This document shows positions 35,756 through 47,747 of a stretch of 64,000 nt of DNA, piece after piece. Within the stretch, counting starts at the first letter, position 1, and every line of letters starts with the position of its first letter. Position numbers and translations under genes: made by a program. The DNA lies in NCBI GenBank assembly GCA_032718565.1, contig JAVGVS010000288.1, forward strand, positions 278,310 to 342,309, given 5' to 3'. The notes under the pieces were generated by a model that saw only the letters and a program-made list of their open reading frames with translations, ran no database searches and had not been told where the DNA came from. The DNA is from Distichodus sexfasciatus (taxonomy: Eukaryota > Chordata > Actinopteri > Characiformes > Distichodontidae).

Positions 35756-37585
35756 ATAATTACACGCCCATGTGTATATGCTAAATGATTTATTATTAAA
35801 ATAACATCTCGAAAACTATTCATTTGAATTGAATAGTAATTTAGTGACGCTGCCTAATCCTGCGGCGCTAAAAGCATCAGGAACACAGAGACCGTGAGTG
35901 AGAGCTGGTGTTGTTGAGGAAATTAATCAGTATAATGGTGTGACGTGTTTTTGTTCTTGTAGTGTGTTGTGTTGCTTGTTCTGCTCATTGTCATATCAAC
36001 ATGTAGGAATTAGTGTGAATGTTGAACAATAAACCAGCTTCACCACCGACACACTTCCCATGCAGGACTAACTCAGCGTGAACGCATTTACAGATCGGCT
36101 CCAGAGATGCCAACGATACTCTGTCCAGCTATTTGAGCCGTTAACGGACCGATATCTGATCCACGTATCGAATCGGAGCCGTCTCTAGTTAGTTTGATTA
36201 TATATTTGTCTCTTCTTCAACCTCTCCTGCTCTCTGACAACCTCAAAAATGGTCCCTCTTCCCTCACAAATCCATGTGTACCACAGCTGCCCTCTTGTTC
36301 CGACCACGACAGTCCTGCCCTCACACCACTTCTGCACACGTCCGAATGCCGCAGTCCCTAACAGCAAACTTTCCTGCTCTCTCTCTCTCTCTCTCTCTTC
36401 GTCCCTCTCCTCTTTCTCCTTCCTCTTCTCCTCCCGTCAAGGTTATCGTGGGGTGTTTGTGTAACCTACAACTCCCTCTGGGCAGTAACAACGCCAACGC
36501 GCCACTCCGCCAAGGAACCGGACCGTCTCCGCTACACGCGTCCACTCTCTCATTCCCTAACACAGACACACACACACACACACGCACGCGCACAGAGCTA
36601 ACAACAAACATGCCTTCAGCACGTGCACATGCACACACACCTACACACCTCAGATAAATACATGCAAATCCGCCGGAACACAGCTGGGCACGAATTACAC
36701 GAAAACATCTTTTACCCGTTCTGTGTTGTTTGTACCCGGAGTGTTAATGTGCCACTAGTTCTCCGACTGGAGCAGCAGATTTACAGAGTTAAAGTTCTTT
36801 CAGCTCTTGTAACTCCAAGGGCGATGTGAGAGGTTAATTGTCTTTAACGGATGTGTGTGTGTGTGTGTGCGAGCGATGGCGTAATCCCATCAAACGCATG
36901 GCACACGGGGCCGACGGGCCGCCCGGAGCGCCGCTGCTATTCCTGCACCCGGAGCCGCTTCATCGCTCAAAAAACACGCCCACCTGCTGGAGCCCGATGA
37001 ATAACCCCCCCCTTCGGTGGAGTAGCGGGGCTGCGTGACAGAGATCCACCCACACACACACACACACACACAGCACCATTCTCTCCCGTATTCCTATCTT
37101 CACGGGGTATTTCAATCACCAAAAAATGTCTGGCTCTTACAGATTTTACTTTTTTAGTTTTGCCATTTTCATAGTTTAGTTTTTAGCTTTTTACCAGTCA
37201 TCAGGTTGAAAACGTCCTCACAATGCCGACATTTTCCTATTTCTTTAGAGAATAGAAACAGAGAACAAACAAATAATAAAACAGGTGCCCAGACAAACCC
37301 ACACACCTATAAAAGCATTAAGCCTAACAAAGACTAGTGCTTACACACAAAAATGCCCCCATAAATCCATAAAAACTGGACAAATTGAAATGTTTCCCAT
37401 CTTATAGTGGACAGTCAGGCCCTCACTACCTCCTAAATGCCTGCCCACACACCAGCCTCTCTCTCAATTCCCTCCTCAACATGATTTTTTAGTCTAAAAA
37501 ATGTTTTATTTTGCCACTTGATCATTACGTTTTTTTTCTTGTTTGTTAGTCACTGGGATGTTGCAAAAGTCCACACAATCGCAAC

Positions 37586-38012
37586 TAGAGGTTGACCGAT
37601 ATTGGTATTTCAGGACCTGTACGGATAGTGATTGCTAGTTAATGGGCCGATAACCGATATTTGGAACTGTTGCGCAAAAAAAGAGAAAATCTCTGTCAAA
37701 ATGTGGACTTTTACAAACACCAAGCTCAGCTGAAACCCCTTCTCGGACCTTTACTCTGCGTTCACGTGAGTGTGGTGTCAGCATTGATTGGCTACTACTT
37801 GTGTGACATATAGCCAATCAGAAATAGTTGTGGGCAGGACATTAAACGAAGCAGCGAGTCAAGAGTAAACGGCACAGAGAGAAGAGACGGCAGTGGAGCC
37901 GCAGCAGTGCACCTTATAATTACTTAATATTACAGTAATGCCAAAATTAAACACCAATACTGATCATTCCCAAAATGACTAATATCGGCCTCCGATAATC
38001 GGTCAAACCTTA
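37586..38012. mobile_element. hAT-type MITE with GGTTGACCGAT ends
   Basis: 427 bp from TAGAGGTTGACCGATATTGG to GATAATCGGTCAAACCTTA. The flanks are ATCGCAAC and ATGGTAAC (6 of 8 identical). Confidence 0.8.
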
Positions 38013-38099
38013 ATGGTAACGTTCTCACATTTTCTTACTCATGTTAAACACACACTTTATAAATAATAAAATATTCATTCAAAGAGACCCAAACTAAGT

Positions 38100-38320
38100 C
38101 CAGTCTTACTATATTTGTGAGGCTCTTAATTTGTCTACACTTGTTTACCCTGATGTAAATAATCTTACAGCTACACTCAACCCTAACCCTAATCTTAGCC
38201 TCAGAAACCTAAAGCAAACCTGTTACCGCTTTTAGTTTTTCAAATAAAACCTGCAAACAATTATAACGTTCCTATCGTTTAAAGGACAATCAGTTCCCTC
38301 TTTTGTAGTTTTGGTTGTTC
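38100..38320. repeat. Degraded copy of the 25.3-kb CCTAACCC-containing repeat
   Basis: TCTTACAGCTACACTCAACC, CCTCAGAAACCTAAAG and TTCAAATAAAACCTGC line up with the tandem units at 25290-25880. The single copy is diverged. Confidence 0.6.
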
Positions 38321-38828
38321 ATCGATTATTTTTTCCTGTTCTTTTTGTTATGAGGACGAGACAAGACAAATGTTCTTTACTCGCACTGAATATTGAGTCC
38401 TCACAAGTAACAAAATACACACAGACACACACAATGTCTTGGCCAACAGTGCCAGCCACACAGTCCCCTATGACACACTTAAGGCTTATGCAGATTCATA
38501 TGCATCAGTGGCAAATCCATGGAGTCATACTGGCGGTGTTTCATCTCTCCTCATCTCACCTTCGTCTTGCCTCATCACTCACTTAACATCAGTCAGCCTC
38601 CAACAGCCTGCAAGCTCACGGCGTTCAGAACACGCTTTTCTTGATTTACAGTCTTTTTTTATAAAGCTGTAAAAGGTTCCTTGGTAAGACTTGGTAAGAA
38701 AAAAAAAGACTTTTTGAAGTTAGGATTGGATTAGGGTCACGGACCCATGGACTCTGTCCATCCTACAGGGTCACTTGTCATTCGCCCACTTGGGCCGTGA
38801 CTCCGTCCCTCCATCCTGTCCGTATTAC

Positions 38829-38995
38829 CTTTTGTAGGTGCATGTTTTTGGTGAGCTGCTCCTCCAGCATGTTCTGCAGTTTCTTGTTCATCTCGCGCAG
38901 GTTCTCGTCTCCGGGCTTCACCAAGTCCCTGAGAACCGAACCCAGACTTCCTCTCTCCCCCTGGTGAGCGGCATGAGCTGCAGAGCCCCCTCCAT
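38829..38995 (-). CDS. gripap1: GRIPAP1 (GRASP-1) internal coding exon, most conserved block
   Basis: This 167-bp exon is bounded by a CT-repeat acceptor ending CTCAG and the donor GTAATA. After the split Asp codon it encodes 55 residues. A low-complexity start (GGGSAAHAAHQGERGS) precedes LGSVLRDLVKPGDENLR and EMNKKLQNMLEEQLTKNMHL. The latter two segments are, from memory, nearly identical to vertebrate GRIPAP1 and form the terminal coiled coil. The Gly/Ala/His-rich start differs from the mammalian protein. The exon ends in phase 0 and joins 32314. The acceptor is fused to a GA microsatellite (plus strand 39000-39013), so the polypyrimidine tract is itself a simple repeat. Confidence 0.9.
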
Positions 38996-40164
38996 CTGAG
39001 AGAGAGAGAGAGAGACATTAATACAAGGATGACTGAGGTTGTGTAGAGTTCTGTTCAAACCTTAAGTGATATTTCTGCACAACAAACTGCACCAAAAGTG
39101 AAATTCCTCCTCTTTCCCTGATGAATATTTAACTAAAATGCTAACAATGACACAAAATGTCAAAACCAAGACTTGACTTGATTCATAATTGTGAATCTAC
39201 TATTAAACCACCACAAATTCAAGATGTTAAATCTCTTGATTGTGTTGGTCCTGATTATGGAATCAGGAGGTTGTGGGTTCAAGTCTTGATCACGTCTCTA
39301 CATCATCCCATTTAGCTTTAAATAATGTTTCTAAGATTTTTACAGAACCCAAAAATCTCACCTTTCCAGTGCTCATAAAAGATATCAAAAGTGTTTTAAA
39401 TAATGTACAAACACAGCACATGTTAAAGATACAATGAAATCCATTTTAAAAACAGCACAAAAAAGATGCACACTAAGGGTGGGAAAGCGGTTTCTGTACA
39501 TTGCACCTGCTCTATAAAAATCTAGGTTCAACGTCCCAATGTAGGACACCAGACCTGTTCCTGTATGAGTTTTGGGGAGACATACATAAAACCGATGCAG
39601 TATGCAGGATTTTACAAACTCTGCTCCTCAATTCCTCATGTTATCTAAGCAATGTGCTTTTTTGTCCCTGTTGAAAGCTTACACAGTAAAACCAGAGGTC
39701 AGGGCTAAAATCAGTTTTTCAGAAGCTTCTGAGTCTAAATGATCTGCTATGAACTAAAAAAAAAATGCAATAAAGCAGAACGAGAGCACAATGTCACCCA
39801 ACCACAGATTGAATGAGAATATTACTGGAGGTTTATAAGAGGAAGTGGATTTGGAAAGGGCTTCACAGGTGCTGTCACAGTGACCAGCACCTAGCCACCT
39901 GCGGAAAGGGGTTGTTAAGCCAAACGAGAGACGATTTGAATGCGGATGGACTTTGTAAGTCTGACACGGTAAACGAGGATGAGGCTGAAATTTTAACAGG
40001 CTGATGGGACATATGCAGAGGGAAAATCAAATAAAGCCGCCAGGAAATGAAAAATGACCATTCATCCTGAAAGAGGCACTGCAGCTCCACTGCACCAAAG
40101 CTCTATGAAAAGTTATTGCATGAAACACTGAGAAAGAGCTGAATGAATTTGGAGGGGCATGTCT

Positions 40165-40167
40165 GCA

Positions 40168-40201
<34 letters not shown>

Positions 40202-40202
40202 C

Positions 40203-40249
<47 letters not shown>

Positions 40250-40290
40250 AACGAGAGAAAGAGAGAGAAAGAGCGAGAGAGAGCGTGTGT
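40165..40290. repeat. GA microsatellite
   Basis: About 120 bp of nearly pure GAGAGA with a few GC and AA interruptions. The minus-strand frames made only of Ser and Leu are artefacts. Confidence 0.95.
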
Positions 40291-40689
40291 GTAAATAATT
40301 CTGCTGTGAGCACTGGTCCAAAACAAATGAGATGAGTGTATGACACATGATTATACGCAGCCCATGTCTGATGACCAACAGCCTCTGAGCCTCAGAAAAG
40401 AGGACAAGCTTAGTCTGGAGATACACCCAGGAAGAGGAGAAATGTGGGACAGAGGGACGGGAAGTGGGAGAAAGTGCACAGAAGATAAAGGAAGTCAGAA
40501 GAAAGTAGAGTGGAAAGGGATGGAGGGAGAAAGAAAGAAGTTAAAAAAGGAAGAAAGAATACGAAAGCTAAGGTGAAAGATCAGCAGGGTAGGAAGACGG
40601 AGAAATAACAATGAAAAAGGCTGAAAGTTGGACAGAACATCCCACGCTCTTGTATTAAACCAGGTTGATCTGCAGCAGGATTAGTCAGG

Positions 40690-41262
40690 TGACGGGTGTA
40701 GCTAATGAGAGATCTGTAGTTAAGACCGATATGGTTGAGGTTGGTGTAGTTGAGACGGGTGTTACTGAGGATGTAGTTTATGTGGATATAGTGGAGGCGG
40801 GGTTAGGTGAAGTCAGTGTAGTTGAGGTTGTGTAGTTGAGACAGATGTAGTTAGTGTTGGTCTAGTTGAGATGGATGTAGTTAGGGTTGGTGTAGTTGAG
40901 ACAGATGTAGTTAGGGTTGGTCTAGTTGAGACGGATGTAGTTAGGGTTGGTGTAGTTGAGATGGATGTAGTTAGGGTTGGTCTAGTTGAGACGGATGTAG
41001 TTAGGGTTGGTGTAGTTGAGATGGATGTAGTTAGGGTTGGTGTAGTTGAGATGGATGTAGTTAGGGTTGGTGTAGTTGAGATGGATGTAACAGGCAGTTG
41101 TAGTTATGGTTGGTATAGTTGAGACTGGTGTAGTTGGGATATGTGTAGTTGAGGTTAGTATAATTGAGCTGGATGTAGTTGAGATTGGTGTAGTTGTGGC
41201 AGCTGTAGTTAAGGTTGGTTAAGTTGAGAGAGATGTAGATGAGGCTGATGAAGCTGAAGCCG
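40690..41262. repeat. 30-bp minisatellite with 15-bp half units
   Basis: The core (about 40845-41088) is eight near-perfect copies of a 30-bp unit made of GTTGGTGTAGTTGAG plus ATGGATGTAGTTAGG. The two halves are clearly related. Outer copies decay to GTAGTTGAG words. Alternation of GGTGTAG and GGTCTAG variants gives a partial 60-bp period. Because 30 is divisible by three, both strands stay open and translate to 10-residue repeats (MDVVRVGVVE), which is not evidence of a gene. Confidence 0.92.
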
Positions 41263-42222
41263 GTGTGATGCTGCTGTCCACTTGTGGGAGCTGAATGAAG
41301 CACAACAGAACAGTGCACCTCGTTAAAAAATGAAGGGGGGTTATGGGAGGTGATGACGTCCTGGACGCTGCTCAGCCGCTAATGAGGCAAACGATCCGGC
41401 GCAGCGCGGCTTCAGCTCGGGTGCAGCTTCACTCAAAAGAAGATGGAGAGTGGAGCGCTGAAACGCATGCCAAGCGTGTCAAGGGCAAGCGCTATCGCTT
41501 CGATCGGCCTGCGTATCTCTCGAATATCACTCTATCGGGGCACGTGAAGAGAGTCAAGGTCAGATCGCAGCACTCCGCAAATGGCCAGGAGGAGAAAGTC
41601 TCCGTCTTAAGAGCCACAGCGACAATGTATTGAATAAATCTCTCACATCTTTTATGGGTGGAGTAATGCAGCTTTATCTTCACAGAGTCGCCACTACATG
41701 CTACAGCACAAGAGACTTAAATTGTGTCGTGACAGAACTGCCGATAAGGTACGTCACGCTACCGTGGTGGAAATCTTTTGCTAACTAATGCTAAACTAAG
41801 TCCTTCTGATAAGACATTAAAATGATGTCCTGATCCTCTGAGCTCATAAAAGAAGCCTGGGAATCTTTGTTGAAGATTAGAAGGTGGAACCTGTCCTGCT
41901 GAAATCACCCATCATGACCCTTTCAAATCTGGGCTTCTAATCATCCCGTGTCTCTAACTGGTGCATTCTCTCCTGCCCCTTTAGCAGGCTTAGTTAATGT
42001 GAGGTGAGTAGTACTGGTGCAGAACAGCTGCTGGAGCATCATGAAGGTGGAGCCAAACATTGATGCTGGAAGAAACTGGAGAAATTGGAGAATCTGACAT
42101 TGGCCTTACTTCGCAAGACGAATTCATTAAAAGTAGAAGCTGAGTTTCTTTAAATCTGTACCTTCATGAAAAGCATTACGCTTTATTGCTCAGAACTGTA
42201 TGCTACACTCTATTTTAGTTAG

Positions 42223-42620
42223 GATTGGGTTCCACGTACGGTACTCTTAAAGGTACCGACCAAATGATGTCGGTACTACCAGGTATAGGTTCACATAAAA
42301 TCAAACCGTGCCAAATTTCAGTACATTCACACGCTCATCAGCTGAGCCGGAAATACGGAACTAGGTGAAAGATTGCGGAGAGAAACTGCGTGGAAATCTG
42401 AGAACATGGCAACAAGCCCAAAGCGTTTGACTGTGTGACTGCATTTTACTAAAATCGGGACAAACAGCAGGACACGCCACGCAAAATGCAGCCCTGGGGC
42501 TAGCAATACGCCGAACTTGAGGAAACGTCTCGTTAAACATACAATGTATAGAGATGAGTGTGTGGTGTTTGATTTTTCACTGGCAGCGGCTATTTTTAAT
42601 ACATATCCGATGAGCTTCAG
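42223..42620. mobile_element. hAT-type element fragment with degenerate BED zinc-finger remnant
   Basis: The start TAGGATTGGGTTCCACGTACGG and the GGTACCGACCAAATGATGTC motif are typical of hAT-derived elements. At about 42405-42543 the plus strand reads MATSPKRLTV, a stop, then HFTKIGTNSRTRHAKC and SNTPNLRKRLVKH. The pattern Cys, SNT-NL-KHL, His resembles a BED-type zinc finger at the N terminus of hAT transposases. The stop codon and missing Cys show it is dead. The right end was not found. Confidence 0.5.
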
Positions 42621-42649
42621 CGTTCGGAGCGCTCAGCACCTTCATGACT

Positions 42650-42812
42650 CTAAGGAACACGTTACAATGTTTACATGAAGTAGGAACGAACGCGGAAGTG
42701 CTCGATGATGCTTTTCGTAACTTAGCAACAACAAGCTCTGAGAAAGCGCTCTGGATATGAGGTTTTTACAGCTCTCAGCGCAAAAAAACGTGTTTGGTGT
42801 ACACAGACCCTT
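42650..42812 (-). mobile_element. Fragment of MITE family K
   Basis: On the minus strand GGTCTGTGTACACCAAACAC opens a stretch that matches 14062-14220, including GTTGTTGCTAAGTTACGAAA and the AGCGCTTTCTC motif. Confidence 0.7.
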
Positions 42813-43044
42813 AAAGCTATAACCGCCACTACAGCGCCTGCACCGACAATCAGCCATGCTGCCGGCGCCGACAAAAGTTCCACTGCAGCTTTAGGTCATT
42901 AGTGATCTATTTGTTTGAGTTATTGTTCTGGGATGTTTTTATAAAACCTGTAATAAATTTATATTGTAGGTGTAACATAAGAAACGTTTGAAAACTTCTA
43001 AAAAGTTGAATTGTTTTCACATGGTAACAGAGTGTGTTGTGAAT

Positions 43045-43480
43045 TAGGATTGTCTCAAAATATGGCGATATTTCCTTTCATGATATATTGATTTCTAGCT
43101 CCAAAAATTGATATTTCCGAGGAGGAGAATCATGCACCACAAGCAGCCTCAGACAACTGACTGGACACTTTAAGTTCTTATTTTCAAACTTATGCACTTC
43201 ATCTTAACGTTTTTGGTGTCCGCTAGTTCAGTGTGTTAAAATGCAAAGACAATAAAGTTAAAATTCAGTTCTGAGTTATGTTGTTTTGGCCGAATTATTA
43301 ATGTAACTCATTAAGACCACCCAGATCGTACACAGCAACTTGCATTTCAGCTCTGTTTTCACATTTTCAGTCAACTGTAGAATATGTATAGTATCGTAAT
43401 ATATCGTGAGATAATCGTATCATGACCCATGCATTGTGATATGTATCATATCACGAGATCCTTGCCAATACCCACCCCTA
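43045..43480. mobile_element. hAT-type MITE (CCAATACCCACCCCTA end)
   Basis: 436 bp between TTGTGAAT (43037-43044) and CTGTGAAT (43481-43488), a 7-of-8 duplication. It starts TAGGATTGTCTCAAAATATG and ends CTTGCCAATACCCACCCCTA. Confidence 0.82.
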
Positions 43481-44683
43481 CTGTGAATGGTCCTGCTGTA
43501 CTTCATACTAGACGTCAAGTAATGAATCTTGGACTGAGCTGCTTACACAATGTGGAAGTTTCCATGATGCACCGCACCGCTCTTAAAAGCCTCAAACGCT
43601 CTGCTACCTGAAGTGAGGATAAGTGCAAACTCATGCCCACGAGCCTAAAGAACAGGCACAATGAGAGCACGGTGATAAAGCTCAAGACTGTTTCTCACCA
43701 ATCTAATAGGACAGAACATCCGTCTCCCGCTAACAGGACAGTTTGAGGATGTTCTCTTACTCCGTGTCTCTCTCTCTCTTTCTACTGATATCTTGGTGCA
43801 GGGGAGAAGAAAACATACTAAGTGACAAGTCATTGTTAATGGAGACATTAACCCTAGCCCGGAGGTGCACTCAACCTTTGAGTTCATCGCTTGCAGCGTC
43901 GGAGGCTACGAGTGACATTTAGTTCCACAAAGAAAGGTGACGGTAAACAGTGAGAGGAGCTCGGCGCTTGGCTCTCTCTGCTCTCAGAGCGAAGGGAAGA
44001 GAACTGAGGAAAAGTGCCAAAAGGCTGAGAGGAGGAGGAGGAATGGATGTGAATACGGAGATGGCCTCCCTCGATGCCCGTCCTACAGGTATGAACCGAG
44101 GTCACATGTTAAACATGCGAGCAAGGTCGTTCCACATCAGCACTTTTGCTGTACGTTTTATATTCACAGGGCGAGGACTAAAAGACAGAACACTCGATGT
44201 TACTCAAAAATGTTTTGATTGGCAGCTGTTTGCTAAAAAATAGGGATAAAATGGTCAGGAATATTGAGAATTTACTTACTCCGATAAACAAGCTTTGGAA
44301 TATTATGGAATAATTAAACTCTGAACAACTTAAAAATATAGGGGTAGATTTTGCAAATCTGTAGGCAGTGTTGCATAAACAGTCCTTGAACAAAACATCT
44401 TTATAGCCTAACTCATTGTTATTCACATTTTTAAGACAAAACAAAAATGCTTCCAAAACAGTCATGATAGTAAGACTACAATGCATGCATAAAAATAAAG
44501 AATGTATTGCAATATCTTCTGTTAATCAAGACTATGTTAACATCTCATGACGGGCTCTTTTAATATACTGCCCCAACATTTAAGGTCTCAGACAGGTTAC
44601 TTTGTCCTTTAAACGTTCTTGCTATGCTCAGGGAAAATGAACTCTGCTGCTTCCCTTTGCATAAAGTACTTTTAAGTGAATCA

Positions 44684-44918
44684 AGTGAGTGACCACGGCA
44701 CAGCACACAGCTCACCACAACGAAAAGTAACCTCTGCATTTGACCCGTCCAGCAAGGAGCAGTGGGCACCTTTAGCAGCACCCGTGGAGGAGTGCTTGGG
44801 GATGGTACCTTGCTCATGAGTACCTCACTGGCACCTTTACCGGTCCAGGACTTAACCTGGCCCAGCGAGCCTTCGAAAACGGGACCAACTCCTTAACCAC
44901 TACGCTACCAACTTCCCC
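44684..44918 (-). mobile_element. tRNA-derived SINE, family A
   Basis: A copy with TGCATTTGACCCGTCCAGC, TTGCTCATGAGTACCTCACT and GGCACCTTTACCGGTCCAGG. The head region on the right is decayed (CTACGCTACCAACTTCCCC). Confidence 0.82.
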
Positions 44919-46970
44919 TATTTAAGGCAGCTGTCTTAATCGGTAGCTGTTCACAGGCTGTCCTTTGTCTTTCCACAAATTCTGCACATTACTAAAGTAT
45001 TTATTTTCAAGTTGTCCAAGTTGCTCCAGGAAGACTGTCCCTTCACTTGCATAAAGGAAGTTGCTCTGGATACGAATGTCTAATCAATGCTGTGAACAGC
45101 TTCTAAATGTATTTTCTTTTCAGCCGACTGGGTGGAAAAGACAAAGGCAGAAACACTCAATTCACACAGCGAGTTACCACCACCAGCACTCAACTCTGAG
45201 AGAGGAAGAGAGAGAGGCGTTGAGATCTTCCGAGCGTAGCGACGTCCGCTACATCAAAGTCAGCGCTAATGATGCCGTCGATAAGGGAAACGCCACACCT
45301 GCCTGTAACCGGCATTTCTTACCTATCGATCGGCAACATTTATTCTAATTTGCTGCAGCGCGGAGGCCGAGCTCCATCGAGGCGCTTTGATGAATCCACA
45401 AAGCGGATTTACAGAGAGGACTCCCTCCTGTAATGGGTGGAAAATGCAGTGGGGATGGGTTTCAGGGCCATGGAGCAGCGCCAGCATCGCTCTTCCCGCC
45501 ACGGGGCTGCGAGAGAGCACTAAGTGGAGGAGTCGGGCCGCTCGGCGGCGGCGCATGATGGGGCAGACGCTGATGTCATGGGGGCGAAGGAGTTCAGCGA
45601 GCCAGCTCCGGGGATCCCCGACCACAGAGCTGACCGCAGGAGCGCCATGGTTTCACCAGGACAGAAGAAAAAGCAGGGAAAAAATAAGAAGGATAAAGTT
45701 ACAAATGGGGACTCTGGCTGGCTCCCAAAGCTCGGAAATGCCACACTTGGTGGAGTTCGTATATTGACCTATAAGGTAGTGGCCCATTAAAGGGGCGAAA
45801 AGAGATGTTCAGTATCGCAAACGTCCAGTCAAAATGGTGATTTGGTGCTTTTACAGCTATTTTCTTCGTCCAGTATGGAAAAATGAGCAGCTGGCAAACG
45901 GCACAGGATATGAGGTGACCGCTTGTGTATAAAATATTGTATGAAGGTCCATTGTTGAAGCACTTCCTTCTCTAGATCCCTGTCTCACCTCCTCGTGACT
46001 GTTTCACTCCACTCCCAGTTTAAAGCAGCTTTTCAGGGCTTAGGTTTGAAGATATTTACCAGCTCCCCTGAAGATTCTGCTGAAATCTAATACCGTTTTA
46101 ACCATCAGAAATTTCAACTTTTTCAAAAACAGACATGCTGTACAGTCCTGCATCTGACTGTAGATCAAGGTGCATGACTTTTTTTAGCTGGATCTCACTG
46201 GGAAAAAGCTGAAGTCTTCAAATAAAAAAGTAAGTGAACACACTAGGCTGCGGCAAACTATTGATTTGGAAAAAAATCTCCTACTCTTTTCTTCTTCCCC
46301 GAATCCTCTTCCCGATCTGCAATCCGGCCAAGCTCTGAGCGCTGTGTGACCTTCAAGGCGGCGATAAAGGCTGGTCTCCTTCGATTACCTTGACTGAAGC
46401 TCCGGCGAGACCGGTACAAGGGTCTGATCTTTGGAAACGTGGTTAGAAGGCTCCAGAGCCTCTTGTGGAAGCAACGCTGCCTGACTCACCGACGCTCCCG
46501 CTGCCCACGCGTCGACTGCAGCCCTTCAGCCCGGTTCCCAACGGGGCCAGAATGGTTAAATGTTAAAAACGAGCATCAGGAGAAGAGCCGTTTCATCCCC
46601 AAATACAAAATTCGTGTGTCGTCTCCTGTCAGAGATATAAAATGAAGTGGCTGCTTTTACCATCGACCTTTCGCCTAATGTGTAACACGTTTGAGAGAAT
46701 TTGGTGATAATGTAATGACAGATCTCCGTTCTCATCTCATCCGTTCTTCCTCTCTGCTTGAGTCAATGACGTCCTGTTTTCTGGTTCTACTAACGAGAGG
46801 CTTAGCTTAATAAGGACTAGGTGATTTTCAGGGTCTCCAACCGCCCATGACGAATAAATCCTCGATGTTACAGGTCCGGGGAGAGCCAAGGTGTACTGTA
46901 AGCCGAGGTAAGTCGGTTGTGCTTTGTTTTGCCATCAGGAGGGTGGAAGGAGATGGTACAGAGTGAAAGG

Positions 46971-47327
46971 TAGGGATGGGGAAATATTCAAAAATGAACT
47001 GAAACTGACATTCAGAGCCTCTAATCAATGTAACCCTGCCTGTGACGATTATTTCAATTATTTTTTAATTCTATAAATAATACTAAAAATAATTATTTTG
47101 AAAACATTTCCCCAGTGTGCATTCATGTACTATCCCCTTAAAATATACTATTGCCCCGTGTGTGTGTGTGTGTGTATACATAAGATAAAATATTTACACT
47201 GCAAACCATGCAAGTGAACTATAAAAGCAGGAAAAATAGTAATAATAATAATTGCTCATTAATCATAGTCAAGATAAAAAGTTCAATTAATTGTGATAGT
47301 GATTTGAGGTCACATCACCCAGCCCTA
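46971..47327. mobile_element. hAT-type MITE with 7-of-8 target duplication
   Basis: 357 bp from TAGGGATGGGGAAATATTC to TCACATCACCCAGCCCTA, flanked by GTGAAAGG and GTCAAAGG. A (TG)n run lies at 47157-47175. A SINE-interrupted relative is at 50294-50733. Confidence 0.82.
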
Positions 47328-47747
47328 GTCAAAGGTTAGTTTCCTTCATTCACCAGCTCAAGAACAAGAGACACACACACAGAGGGAGTGCAGCGGAGGG
47401 GTTCCAGACTGCAGCAAAGCATGTGTTCACTCGAGAGCCTCACCCTGAACGACTTCTCCTGCAGGGAAGAGCACTTAGCGCACAAACACACATACACACT
47501 CACACACCCTATGTGGCGCAGATTGCAGATCTAAACTCAGATCTCAAGACAAATAACTAGATCTAAATCTATTAGACCGAAACCCAAAAATACCAGTTGC
47601 AATAAAACCTTTGATGCTGTTGTGTCAGTGAGTAACAGAAAACAGAGAAGAGTGATAAGACATTGCCTTTCTTCAAAAATATTCACATTTATGGCATTTA
47701 TCAGACACTCTCTGAACCCACAACTTCAACTACATTAACATCCACAG

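Larger units (their letters stand above)
35101..36187 (+). mobile_element. hAT-type MITE (family H) carrying nested insertions
   Basis: Starts TAGAACTGCACCGGTCCGG and ends GGAGCCGTCTCTA. The flanks GTTCATTT and GTTAGTTT match at 6 of 8 positions. Its interior is interrupted by a SINE at 35259-35755 which itself carries a LINE 3' end. Relatives are at 27998-28611 (inverted) and 47748-48683. Confidence 0.82.
32315..38828 (-). other. GRIPAP1 intron (~6.5 kb), rich in transposons
   Basis: The span between the exons at 32234-32314 and 38829-38995. It holds SINE copies, a Penelope-like remnant, three hAT-type elements and CA/CT microsatellites (36376-36402, 36562-36586, 36851-36870, 37049-37071). 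No separate gene was identified inside it. GC-rich patches at 36480-36540 and 36890-37035 have no repeat signature. Confidence 0.7.

Noticed and set aside
40871..41122. An 83-codon frame of ten-residue repeats (MDVVRVGVVE)
   Set aside because: It is explained by a 30-bp minisatellite whose unit length is divisible by three; the opposite strand is open too.
44044..44091. Possible first exon MDVNTEMASLDARPT followed by GTATGA
   Set aside because: Too short to distinguish from chance, and no promoter or partner exon was found.
45387..45790. Candidate coding exon with KKKQGKNKKDK
   Set aside because: Several frames are open because the region is GC-rich, no consistent splice sites bound it, and the strand is opposite to GRIPAP1.
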